Below, piece by piece: positions 51,787 through 60,164 of a stretch of 64,000 nucleotides of DNA; position 1 is the stretch's first letter; every line of letters starts with the position of its first letter. A program made the position numbers and the translations under genes. The notes beneath the pieces are model-generated. The model ran no database searches. It was given only the letters and a program-made list of their open reading frames with translations, and was not told where the DNA came from. Location: NCBI GenBank assembly GCA_963850095.1, contig CAWKJX010000006.1:20428-84427 (forward strand). The letters are read 5' to 3'. Source of the stretch: Bog-473 sp963850095. GTDB taxonomy: Bacteria > Actinomycetota > Acidimicrobiia > Acidimicrobiales > RAAP-2.

Positions 51787-52385
51787 GCGAAGTCGAAAGC
51801 CCCACCCTGGCCCGGGTGGTCATTGCCGAGGACGAGGCCATCGTCCGGCTCGATCTCAAGGAGATCCTGGTCGGGGCCGGCTACGACGTCGTCGGCGAGA
51901 CGGGCCGGGGGGACGAGGCCGTGAAGCTGGTCGAGCAGCACCAGCCCGACCTGGCCATCCTCGACATCAAGATGCCCGGGATGGACGGCATCCGGGCCGC
52001 CCGCGAAATCACGTCGCGCCAGCAGGTGGCCGTGCTGCTGCTGACCGCCTTCAGCCAGCGGGACCTCATTGAGGAGGCCAGGGACTCGGGCGTCTCGGCC
52101 TACCTCATCAAGCCCTTCCAATCCCGGGAGCTGCTGCCCGCCATCGCCGACGTCCTGGCCAAGGCGAGGCAGGACTGGGCGATCGAGGCGGAGCACTCCT
52201 CCGACGGGGCCGAGGACAAAATCGCCACCCGGCGCCTGGTCGACCAGGCCAAGCAGATCCTGATGGACCGGGACGACCTGCCCGAGTCGGAGGCTTTCGG
52301 CTTCATTCAGCGCACCGCCATGCAGACCCGGGCCAAAATGCGGGATGTGGCGCAGAGGGTCGTCGACGGCACACTGAAGCCATAG
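51783..52385 (+). CDS. pdtaR: ANTAR-domain response regulator, PdtaR-like
   Basis: The 200-residue protein has a receiver domain (RVVIAEDEAIVRLDLKEILV, phospho-Asp in LAILDIKMPGMDG, Thr in LLLTAFSQ, Lys in AYLIKPF). An RNA-binding ANTAR domain follows, ATRRLVDQAKQILMDRDDLP then EAFGFIQRTAMQTRAKMRDV. ANTAR regulators bind dual hairpins in nascent RNA and prevent termination; mycobacterial PdtaR (Rv1626) is the closest familiar protein and also precedes polA. The cognate kinase is not adjacent, as in mycobacteria. polA begins 11 bp downstream of its stop. Confidence 0.92.
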   Translation: MSEVESPTLARVVIAEDEAIVRLDLKEILVGAGYDVVGETGRGDEAVKLVEQHQPDLAILDIKMPGMDGIRAAREITSRQQVAVLLLTAFSQRDLIEEARDSGVSAYLIKPFQSRELLPAIADVLAKARQDWAIEAEHSSDGAEDKIATRRLVDQAKQILMDRDDLPESEAFGFIQRTAMQTRAKMRDVAQRVVDGTLKP

Positions 52386-52388
52386 TCT
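52383..52388 (+). promoter_or_regulatory. TAGTCT -10 element, leaderless start of polA
   Basis: TAGTCT covers the pdtaR stop codon (TAG 52383-52385) and ends 8 bases before ATG 52397. Confidence 0.45.
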
Positions 52389-52396
52389 TCGTCGTC

Positions 52397-55145
52397 ATGG
52401 CGACGACGAAGGAGCGATCGGGCCCACTGCTGCTCCTCGACGGCATGTCACTCGCCTTCCGGGCGTATTTCGCGCTGCCCGATTCGCTGGCCACCACCAC
52501 CGGGCTCGTCACCAACGCCGTCTACGGGTTCAGCTCCATGCTGGTGTACCTGATCCGGGAGCACCGGCCGTCTGCCCTGGCGGTGGCCTTCGATCCGCCC
52601 GGCGACACCTTCCGCGACGAGATGCTCGAGGACTACAAGGCGGGGCGGGCGGAGACGCCGGCCTTGCTGCCTCCGCAGTTCGACATGATCCGCGAGGTGC
52701 TCGGGGCCCTCGCCATCCCCGTGGTCGAGGTGCCCGGCTACGAGGCGGACGACGTCATCGCCACCCTGGCCACCGAGGCGGCGGCCCGGGACACCGAGAC
52801 GGTCATCGTGACCGGGGACCGCGACAGCTTCCAGCTGATCCGCGACCCGTACATCCGGGTCCTCTACAACAAGCGCGGCGTGAGCGACTACGCGCTGTAC
52901 GACGAAGCGGGCATCTTCGAGCGCTGCGGCGTGCCGCCCTCCCAGTACGTGCTCCTGGCCGCCCTGCGCGGCGACCCCTCGGACAACCTGCCGGGGGTGC
53001 CCGGGGTGGGGGAGAAGACGGCGGCCAAGCTGCTGACCAGCTACGAGGATCTGGACGGGATCTTCGGGCATCTCGACGAGCTCACACCCAAGCTGCGCGA
53101 GAACCTGACGGCGAACGAGCACCTGGCCCGATCGAACGCGGAAATCATCCCGTTGGTCACCGACGTCCCACTCCTGGTCGACGTCGGCGAGCTGACCCTC
53201 GGCGGGTGGAACCTGGAGGATGCGGAGGACGTCTTCACCCGGTTCGAAATGAGGACGGTCTGGCAGCGCCTCGAAGAGCTGCTCGAAGACGGAGCGCTGG
53301 GAGAGCCGGCCGAAGGGAGTGCGCGGCCGGGCGCCGGCCGCGGCGCACCGGCGCCAACGGGTGCCGGGGCCGCCCCGCCGGAGCCGGTGGTGCCCACGTT
53401 CGAGCTGCGAGAGGTGGCCGTGCCGGTCACGGCGGCGGAAGTGACCAAGCAGCTGGGCACGCTCGGCACCGGGCGGCTCGCGCTGGCGGCCCGCTGGACC
53501 GGGGTCCCGGGGCGCAGCGAGCTGGCCGGGCTCGTCCTCGTCGCCACCGAAGGAGACGAAGCCGGGCTCGGCGTCCTGGTCCCCGGATCGCTGCTGTCGG
53601 CGGCCTCGGTGGCCAAGAAGCTCAACAGCCTCCTGTCCCACCCGGTGGTCGGGCACGACGTCAAGGAAGCCATGCGCTCACTGCTCCCGCTGGGCATCGA
53701 CCTCACTGGCCTGGAGATGGACACGGCGGTGGCGGCCTACCTGCTCGACGCCTCGACCGGCGAGTACGCGCTGCAGCAGTTGCGCGAGCAGACGGGCCAG
53801 CTGACCCTCGACATCGTCGAGCCCGGGGAAGCCGCGCATGACGTGGCCCAGGAGGCCGCGGCCGAGGCGGCCGACGTCGCCGAGCATGGCCGCCGGCTTC
53901 GAGCAGCGCATCGCCTCGGAGGGCATGGTGCGGCTGCACGACGACATCGAGACCCCGCTGGTGCGGGTGCTGGCCAAAATGGAGGTCGCGGGCATAGGGA
54001 TCGACCGGGGCGAGCTGCAGGAGATAGCCGATTCGCTGGCGGCGTCTGCCGCCACGCTCCAGGACGAGGTGCAGAAGCTGGCCGGCCACGAGTTCAACGT
54101 GAACTCCACACCGCAGCTGCGCACGGTCCTCTACGAGGAGATCGGCCTCACTCCCGGCAAGAAGACCAAGACCGGGTTCTCGACGGACGCCCAGACGCTC
54201 GAGAGCCTGCGGGGCACGCACCCGATTGTGGAGGCGCTGCTGAACTACCGCGAGGTGGAGAAGCTGCGCTCGACCTACGGCGAGAGCCTGTTGGCCGAGG
54301 TTCAGGCGGACGGCCGCATCCACGCGTCGTTCGGCCAGACGGTCGCCCGCACCGGCCGCATTTCGTCGGACCGGCCCAACCTGCACAACATCCCGGTGCG
54401 CAGCGAAATGGGCAAGCAGTTCCGCCGGGCCTTCGTGCCCCAGGGCGAGTGGAGCTTCCTGGTCGCCGACTACGACCAGGTGGAGCTGCGTTGCATTGCG
54501 CACCTGTCGGGGGACCCCGGGCTCATTGACGCGCTGACGCACGGGTCCGACGTACACCGGACCGTGGCGGCCGCCGTCTACGGCATTGCGCCCGAGGACG
54601 TGACCCACACCCAGCGCGAGTTCAGCAAAATGGTCTCCTACGGGTTGGCCTACGGGATGGAGGCCTACGGCCTCAGCCAGCGCCTCGGGGTCCCCGTCGA
54701 AGAGGCGGCCGCCATCATGGAGAGCTACTTCGGCGCCTTCCCGCTGGTGAAGCAGTACATGGAGCGCACCGTGGCCGAGGCGAAGGTCCGCGGGGCGACG
54801 GTGACCATGTTCGGGCGCATCCGACCCCTGCCCGATCTGCACGCGTCGAACTACCGGGTGCGCCAGGCGGCCGAGCGCCAGGCGATGAACGCCGGGATTC
54901 AGGGGCTGGCGGCCGACATCTTCAAGCTCGCCCTGGTGCGGCTCGACCGCGACCTCGAGGCGAAGCGGCTGGCGAGCCGTCTCGTGCTCCAGGTGCACGA
55001 CGAGGTGATCGTCGAGGTGGCTCCGGGGGAGGAACAGGACGTGCACCGCCTCACCGAGTCCGCCCTGACCGGCGCGGCCGACCTCAAGGTCCCCTTGACC
55101 GTCTCGGTGGCGACGGGACCGAGCTGGGCGGCGGCCAAGGGCTGA
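52397..55145 (+). CDS. polA: DNA polymerase I (frame break near 53885)
   Basis: Residues 1-300 are the 5' nuclease: LLLLDGMSLAFRAYFALP, VPGYEADDVIATLATEAAAR, VTGDRDSFQLI, GDPSDNLPGVPGVGEKTAAK. The 3'-5' exonuclease-like domain (about 330-500) lacks the usual catalytic DxE, as in actinobacteria. After the frame break the polymerase domain follows: FVPQGEWSFLVADYDQVELR (motif A), SKMVSYGLAYGMEAYGLSQR (motif B) and RLVLQVHDEVIVEVAPGEEQ (motif C). The O-helix has Tyr at the ddNTP-selecting position (E. coli Phe762). Joined length is about 915 residues, normal for the family. Losing the polymerase half is unlikely to be tolerated, so a sequence error is likely. Confidence 0.93.
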
Positions 55146-55209
55146 GGCCGGGCGAGCGACCGGGCGCGCGACGGGGGCCGGGGCGAAAAGGAGGTTGAGG
55201 GCCAGCTGG

Positions 55210-55316
55210 TAGGGTGACAGACCCGCTGGCACCGGCAGCGGCACCCTATATCGGACGAGTCCGACCCCGGTGCGGTCCTGTGGTTGCAGGTCGCAACCCA
55301 GTCAGGAGCATCACCA
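55210..55316 (+). promoter_or_regulatory. Promoter and structured leader of rpsA
   Basis: TAGGGT at 55210-55215 would start a transcript at about 55222, giving a 5' leader of about 95 nt. The leader contains two hairpins, TCGGAC/GTCCGA (55252-55265) and GGTTGC/GCAACC (55282-55298), ahead of the AGGAG ribosome-binding site (55303-55307). rpsA leaders can serve for S1 autoregulation; that use here is inference. Confidence 0.5.
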
Positions 55317-56867
55317 ATGGCCGAAGCAACGGCAACACGTTCCTCCCTCCTCTCGCCCGAAGCGATGGGCAGTTTCGACGCCGAGGGGAACTACACCCCC
55401 CGCACCATCGTCGACGACGACATCGGCGACACTGATCTCGAGCAGGCGATGGGCGACTCCATCGTCGAGTTCGACGACGGAGACGTCATCGAGGGCACCG
55501 TGGTCAAGATCGACCGCGACGAGGTCCTGCTCGACATCGGGTTCAAGTCCGAGGGTGTCATCCCGGCCCGCGAGCTGTCCATCCGCAACGACGTCGATCC
55601 CGAGGAGATCGTCCAGCTCGGTGACCACGTCGAGGCCCTCGTGCTCCAGAAGGAGGACAAGGAGGGTCGCCTCGTCCTGTCCAAGAAGCGGGCGCAGTAC
55701 GAGCGGGCCTGGACGACCATTGAAGAGAAGAAGAACAGCGGCGAAATGGTGTCCGGCCCGGTCATCGAGGTGGTCAAGGGCGGTCTCATCGTCGACATCG
55801 GCCTGCGCGGTTTCCTGCCGGCGTCGCTGGTCGAGTTGCGCCGGGTGCGCGAGCTGCAGCCCTACGTGGGCAAGGAGATCGAGGCCAAGATCATTGAGCT
55901 CGACCGCAACCGCAACAACGTGGTGCTGTCGCGCCGGGCCTGGCTCGAAGAGGCGCAGAAGGAACAGCGCGGCGACTTCCTGCAGAACCTCAAGCCGGGC
56001 GAGCGCCGCAAGGGCACCGTGTCGTCCGTGGTCAACTTCGGCGCCTTCGTGGACCTGGGCGGCATGGACGGCCTGGTGCACGTGTCCGAGCTGTCCTGGA
56101 AGCACGTCGACCACCCGTCGTCGGTGGTGTCGGTGGGCGACGAAATCGAGGTCGAGGTGCTCGACGTCGACCTGGACAAGGAGCGCATCTCGCTGTCGCT
56201 GAAGGCGACGCAGTCCGACCCGTGGCAGGAGTTCGCCGACTCGCACTCGGTGGGCCAACTCGTCTACGGCCGGATCACCAAGCTGGTGCCGTTCGGCGCC
56301 TTCGTCCAGGTGGGCGACGGCATCGAGGGCCTGGTGCACATTTCGGAGATGGCGGTGCACCACGTCGACCTGCCCGAGCAGGTGGTCACGCCGGGCGAGG
56401 AGCTCTGGGTCAAGATCATCGACATCGACCTGCAGCGGCGACGGATTTCGTTGTCGATCAAGCAGGCGGCCGAGGGTGGCGAGGTCTCCGAGGAGTACCG
56501 CGAGGCCTTCGGCGAGCACGCCTACGACGAGGAGGGGAACTACATCGGCTTCGACTACGCCGAGGGCGAGTTCACCCCCGAGACCGAGGCGCAGGCCGCC
56601 TGGGCCGACTTCGCCGAGGAGGTCGGCACGCACGTCGTGCCGCCGACCGAGACGGACGAGGCTGGTGCGGCAGAGGCTGCGGCGGCCGGGGACGAAGCTG
56701 CGGCTCCTGCGGCGGCGACGGTCGGGGACGAAGTGCGGCTCCTGCGGCTGCGGCTGCGGCGCCCGAGGCCGGCTCCACCGGTCGAGGCTGCGGCGCCCGA
56801 GGCGGCTCCACCGGTCGAGGCTGCGGCACCCGAGGCGGCTCCAGCGGAGGTCCCAGCCGGCGAGTAG
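55317..56867 (+). CDS. rpsA: 30S ribosomal protein S1
   Basis: The 516-residue protein has four S1 (OB-fold) repeats at about residues 50-115, 135-205, 225-290 and 310-375. Examples are VIEGTVVKIDRDEVLLDIGF, VKGGLIVDIGLRGFLPASLV, NFGAFVDLGGMDGLVHVSEL and PFGAFVQVGDGIEGLVHISE. The C-terminus is a low-complexity tail with a 33-bp repeat that encodes APPVEAAAPEA units after a basic VRLLRLRLRRPRP patch. S1 unwinds and delivers mRNA to the ribosome. ATG 55317 has AGGAG 9 bases upstream. A leadered, Shine-Dalgarno start contrasts with the leaderless genes around it. Confidence 0.95.
   Translation: MAEATATRSSLLSPEAMGSFDAEGNYTPRTIVDDDIGDTDLEQAMGDSIVEFDDGDVIEGTVVKIDRDEVLLDIGFKSEGVIPARELSIRNDVDPEEIVQLGDHVEALVLQKEDKEGRLVLSKKRAQYERAWTTIEEKKNSGEMVSGPVIEVVKGGLIVDIGLRGFLPASLVELRRVRELQPYVGKEIEAKIIELDRNRNNVVLSRRAWLEEAQKEQRGDFLQNLKPGERRKGTVSSVVNFGAFVDLGGMDGLVHVSELSWKHVDHPSSVVSVGDEIEVEVLDVDLDKERISLSLKATQSDPWQEFADSHSVGQLVYGRITKLVPFGAFVQVGDGIEGLVHISEMAVHHVDLPEQVVTPGEELWVKIIDIDLQRRRISLSIKQAAEGGEVSEEYREAFGEHAYDEEGNYIGFDYAEGEFTPETEAQAAWADFAEEVGTHVVPPTETDEAGAAEAAAAGDEAAAPAAATVGDEVRLLRLRLRRPRPAPPVEAAAPEAAPPVEAAAPEAAPAEVPAGE
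56771..56847. repeat. 33-bp tandem repeat in the rpsA 3' end
   Basis: A unit starting GGCTCCACCGGTCGAGGC and ending CGCCCGAGGC occurs at 56771-56803 and 56804-56836 (one base differs), with a partial third copy to 56847. It encodes 11-residue Ala/Pro/Glu repeats. Confidence 0.92.
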
Positions 56868-56876
56868 CCGGGATAG

Positions 56877-56916
56877 CCGCCCGTCCTTGCCGGTCTGGAC
56901 CTGCGGACGGGGGCGG
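56877..56916 (+). terminator. Hairpin after rpsA
   Basis: CCGCCCGTCC (56877-56886) pairs with GGACGGGGGCGG (56905-56916) with a small bulge, 10 bp after the rpsA stop. It has no T-tract. Confidence 0.45.
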
Positions 56917-56985
56917 TGCTCCGTGCCGGTCCCAGATGGGCGCCGACCCGCCGCTCCACCGCGCACGACGGCACGTGGTCGGCAA

Positions 56986-56991
56986 TAGTGT
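56986..56991 (+). promoter_or_regulatory. TAGTGT -10 element of the encapsulin operon
   Basis: TAGTGT would start a transcript at about 56998, leaving a leader of about 45 nt with GGGAG upstream of ATG 57044. No iron-box sequence was recognised. Confidence 0.4.
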
Positions 56992-57043
56992 CAGTCCGAC
57001 ATCCGCCGCAGCACGGACCGACGACGGGAGACGGTGAACACCC

Positions 57044-57409
57044 ATGGCAAGCGAGGGATTGCACGAGTCTGCGGAACTGCTCGACGAGAGCACCATCGAC
57101 CACCACCGGGCGTTGACGTCGCTGGTCGAGGAGCTCGAGGCGGTCGACTGGTACGACCAACGGGTGAAGGCGACCCAGGACTCGAGCCTGGCTGACATCC
57201 TGGCCCACAACCGCGACGAGGAGAAGGAGCACGCCTGCATGACGCTGGAGTGGTTGCGCCGGCGCGATCCGGCCCTGGACCGGAACCTGCGCACCTATCT
57301 CTTCACCACCGAGCCGGTCACCGAAGTCGAGCACGAGACCGAGGTTGAGGGTGCTGCCGCAGCCCCGGCGGGCTCGCTCGCCATCGGCAGCCTGAAAGGA
57401 AGCGAGTGA
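57044..57409 (+). CDS. Encapsulated ferritin-like protein (EncFtn), encapsulin cargo
   Basis: The 121-residue protein is the split-ferritin cargo of encapsulins: a two-helix monomer that forms an annular decamer and oxidises Fe(II) inside the shell. The helices show HHRALTSLVEELEAVDWYDQ and LAHNRDEEKEHACMTLEWLR. The E-E-L-E-A-V-D-W-Y and E-E-K-E-H motifs hold the ferroxidase Glu and His ligands at about residues 30, 60 and 63. The C-terminus GSLAIGSLKGSE is the targeting peptide that binds the shell interior. It overlaps the shell gene by one base. Iron storage or detoxification is the family role. Confidence 0.95.
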   Translation: MASEGLHESAELLDESTIDHHRALTSLVEELEAVDWYDQRVKATQDSSLADILAHNRDEEKEHACMTLEWLRRRDPALDRNLRTYLFTTEPVTEVEHETEVEGAAAAPAGSLAIGSLKGSE

Positions 57410-58215
57410 TGGACCATCTCTATCGTGAACTGGCGCCCGTCTCCGAGGCCGCATGGTCGCAGATCGAAGACGAGGCCAGGAGCCGGCTCGTCACCCACCT
57501 GGCGGCGCGCAAGCTGGTCGACCTGGAGGGGCCGCACGGCTGGGGCCACTCGGCGACCGACCTGGGCCGGGTCGACGAGGTCTCCGGTCCGGCCGAGGGC
57601 GTGGCCGCACTGCGGCGTCGCGTGCTGCCCCTGGTGGAGCTGCGGGCGGAGTTCAGCGTGTCGCGCCAGGAGCTCGACGACGCCGACCGGGGCGCGGACG
57701 ACATCGACCTGCCCGAACTCGACGAGGCCGTGCGCCAGCTGGCGCTGGGCGAGAACTCCACCGTGTTCCACGGCTACGCCGATGCCGGCATGCTCGGCAT
57801 CACCGAATGCAGCTCGCACGCGCCGATCGGGTTCTCCGACGACATGGAGCAATACCCGAAGGTCGTAGCCCAGGCGGTGGACGTGCTGCGCCGCGCCGGC
57901 ATCGGCGGTCCGTACGGTCTGGCCATCGGGCCTGAGATCTACACCGGCATTGTCGAGACCACCGAGCACGGGGGGCACCTGCTGCTCGACCACCTGCGCC
58001 AGATCCTCGGCGGGCCGCTGGTGTGGGCGCCCGGCGTGCACGGCGGCGTCGTGCTCAGCCTCCGTGGCGGCGACTTCGTGCTCGACTGCGGCCAGGATCT
58101 CTCCATCGGCTACCTGGACCACAATGCCGACGTCGTGCGGTTGTACGTCGAGGAGAGCTTCAGCTTCCGGGTGCTCGAGCCTGACGCGGCGGTGGCTTTG
58201 ACCAAGGGCGGCTGA
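57409..58215 (+). CDS. Encapsulin nanocompartment shell protein, family 1
   Basis: The 268-residue HK97-fold shell protein starts MDHLYRELAPVSEAAWSQIE, the cargo-binding N-helix, then RKLVDLEGPHGWGHSATDLG. SRQELDDADRGADDIDLPEL forms the extended loop, and PYGLAIGPEIYTGIVETTEH and LRGGDFVLDCGQDLSIGYLD the P/A-domain core, ending FSFRVLEPDAAVALT. ATG 57409 overlaps the EncFtn stop (GTGATG) and has AGGAAG upstream. Length and motifs are typical of Linocin-M18/encapsulin family 1 shells that assemble into T=1 particles. The adjacent EncFtn gene identifies the cargo. Confidence 0.96.
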   Translation: MDHLYRELAPVSEAAWSQIEDEARSRLVTHLAARKLVDLEGPHGWGHSATDLGRVDEVSGPAEGVAALRRRVLPLVELRAEFSVSRQELDDADRGADDIDLPELDEAVRQLALGENSTVFHGYADAGMLGITECSSHAPIGFSDDMEQYPKVVAQAVDVLRRAGIGGPYGLAIGPEIYTGIVETTEHGGHLLLDHLRQILGGPLVWAPGVHGGVVLSLRGGDFVLDCGQDLSIGYLDHNADVVRLYVEESFSFRVLEPDAAVALTKGG

Positions 58216-58219
58216 GCCG

Positions 58220-58245
58220 CCTCCCGAGCGGGTCCGTCCGGGAGG
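58220..58245. terminator. Dyad at the convergent encapsulin/ATP-grasp junction
   Basis: CCTCCCG (58220-58226) pairs with CGGGAGG (58239-58245) between the encapsulin stop and the stop of the convergent ATP-grasp gene at 58252. It has no T-tract. Confidence 0.5.
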
Positions 58246-58251
58246 GCGCTC

Positions 58252-59122
58252 TCAGCCGACGCGCGCCGCGATGACCTCGGCGAAGCGTCCCGCCTGAGCG
58301 GGATGGATGGCGAAGAACAGCATCGGGTCCAGGAGCTCGAGCTCAAGGAGGGCGGGCGCGCCGCCGGCGGTCGTGACCACGTCGACCCGGGCGTACGTGG
58401 TGGGGCCGAGCAGCCCCTCCGCCGCCCCGACGGCCAACCGGCCGAGCTCGAGCTGGGCCGCCGACGGGCGGACCGGGGCGACGACCTGGTTGTCGATGAG
58501 GCTGTCGACCGCGCCCACGCCCCGGCGGATCATGGGGCCTTTGTGGATGGCATGGCTGAAGGCGCCCCCGAGGAAGATCAGCCCGACCTCGCCTTCCGCG
58601 TCGACCGCCTCCTGGTAGGGCTGCACCATGGCCGTGCGACCGGATCCGACCAGCTCGGCCACGTGCTGCCGCGCCCGCTCGTGCTCGTGGGCCTCGTAGC
58701 GTGCGGTGCGGAAACCGCCACCCGAGATCGTGGGCTTGACGACCACCTCGCCCTCGAGCGCGACCGGGTCTGGAGGCGACGGTGCCGTCCGGCTCCACCC
58801 ACGCCGTCGGGACCACGGGCACCCCGGCCCTCTCGAGCTCGCGCAGGTAGCGCTTGTCGAGGTTCCAGCGCAGGGTGGCGGGGGAGTTGACGACGGGCAC
58901 GCCGCTGCGCTCCAACGCGCCGACCCACCCGAGGTATGCGTCGACGTGGTGGATGTTGTCCCAGACCCCGTTGGCCACCACGAGGTCGAACGCGGACCAG
59001 TCCACCGACGGGTCGCTCCACACCGCCGTCGAACCTTCGACGCCGGCCGCCTCGAGGGCGCCGAGGATGAGCGGGCCCTCCTCCAGCAGGTCGGGCCACT
59101 GCGGCGCGGCCGCCAGGGCCAC
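58252..59122 (-). CDS. ATP-grasp enzyme, DcsG/RimK-like (frame break near 58775)
   Basis: From GTG 59122 the product begins VALAAAPQWPDLLEEGPLIL and VWSDPSVDWSAFDLVVANGV, then WNLDKRYLRELERAGVPVVP and TAWVEPDGTVAS. A frame break near 58775 continues with GEVVVKPTISGGGFRTARYE, GEVGLIFLGGAFSHAIHKGP and TTYARVDVVTTAGGAPALLE, with the Lys, Glu and Asn/Asp positions of the ATP-grasp site and GAPALLELELLDPMLFF as metal motif. It resembles the cycloserine-synthetase DcsG group of amide-forming ligases. The substrates are unknown. It is convergent with encapsulin and 64 bp after the ABC cassette on the same strand. Confidence 0.78.
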
Positions 59123-59186
59123 CCGGGCCCGGGCGGGCGGAGCCGGGCGCGGGGGTGGTCGTCGGGACGACCGGACCGGCGGACCG

Positions 59187-60164
59187 TCAACTCCCGATGG
59201 GGAAGTGGCAGGCCACCTGGTGGCCCGAGGCGATGGGTCGCATTTCGGGCACTTCTTCGGCACAGCGCGTTTCGGCCCGCGGGCAGCGGGTGCGGAAGCG
59301 ACAGCCCGACGGCGGGTTGATCGGGCTGGGCGGCTCACCCGAGAGCGGCACCGAGGTCCGGGTGGTCTCGGGATCGGGCTCGACGGCCGAGGCCAGCAGC
59401 GCCGCCGTGTAGTGGTGCGCGGGCGCCTGGTACAGAATGTCCGAGGGGGCGATTTCGCACAGGCGGCCGAGGTACATCACGGCGACCCGGTCGCTCACGT
59501 TCTTGACCACGGCCAGGTCGTGGGCGATGAAGAGCAGGGTCAGGCCGAACTCGTTCTTGAGGTCCTCGAGGAGGTTCAGGATCTGGGCCTGGACGGAGAC
59601 GTCGAGCGCCGAGACGATCTCGTCACAGACCAGCAGTTTCGGCCGGAGCACCAGGGCCCGGGCGATGCTGATGCGCTGGCACTGGCCGCCGGAGAACTCC
59701 CGCGGCCGGCGGCCGCCGTTGACGAAGGGGTCGATGCCGACCTGGTCGAGCATGGCGTTGACCTTGGACTGGCGCTCCTCCTTGGTCCCGATGTTCCAGA
59801 TGTTGAGCGGCTCGGCCACGATGTCGCGGACACGCCGGCGCGGGTTGAGCGACGAAATCGGGTCCTGGAAGATCATCTGCACCTGGGTGCGCAGCGTGCG
59901 CAGGTCGCCGCGGCTCAGCGCCGTCAACTCCGTCTCGCCGAAGCGGATCTGGCCCGACGTCGCCTTTTCCACCTGCACAATGGCGCGCCCGGTGGTCGAC
60001 TTGCCGCAGCCCGACTCGCCCACCAGGCCGAGGGTCTCACCCTTCTGTATGCCGAAGGACACTCCGGCCACGGCCTGGACGGACTGGTTCCCCTTCTGGA
60101 AGGTGACGTGCAGGTCCTCGACGTCGAGGAGAGGCGTGGTCGTCGTGACGGCGGCGTCGGTCAC
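59187..60164 (-). CDS. Dipeptide/oligopeptide ABC transporter ATP-binding protein, OppF-like
   Basis: The 325-residue ATPase has Walker A GLVGESGCGKSTTGR, Q-loop VQMIFQDPISSLNPRRRVRD, signature EFSGGQCQRISIARALVLRP, Walker B LLVCDEIVSALDVSVQAQIL and the switch His in LFIAHDLAVVKNVSDRV. Its C-terminal OppC-extension has the CRFRTRCPRAETRC cysteine cluster. GTG 60164 overlaps the preceding gene as GTGA. It is the fourth gene of the transporter operon. With OppD it energises uptake of peptides or other solutes; the Dpp/Opp family also carries nickel and glycosides, so specificity is open. Confidence 0.92.
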   Translation of the reverse strand: MTDAAVTTTTPLLDVEDLHVTFQKGNQSVQAVAGVSFGIQKGETLGLVGESGCGKSTTGRAIVQVEKATSGQIRFGETELTALSRGDLRTLRTQVQMIFQDPISSLNPRRRVRDIVAEPLNIWNIGTKEERQSKVNAMLDQVGIDPFVNGGRRPREFSGGQCQRISIARALVLRPKLLVCDEIVSALDVSVQAQILNLLEDLKNEFGLTLLFIAHDLAVVKNVSDRVAVMYLGRLCEIAPSDILYQAPAHHYTAALLASAVEPDPETTRTSVPLSGEPPSPINPPSGCRFRTRCPRAETRCAEEVPEMRPIASGHQVACHFPIGS

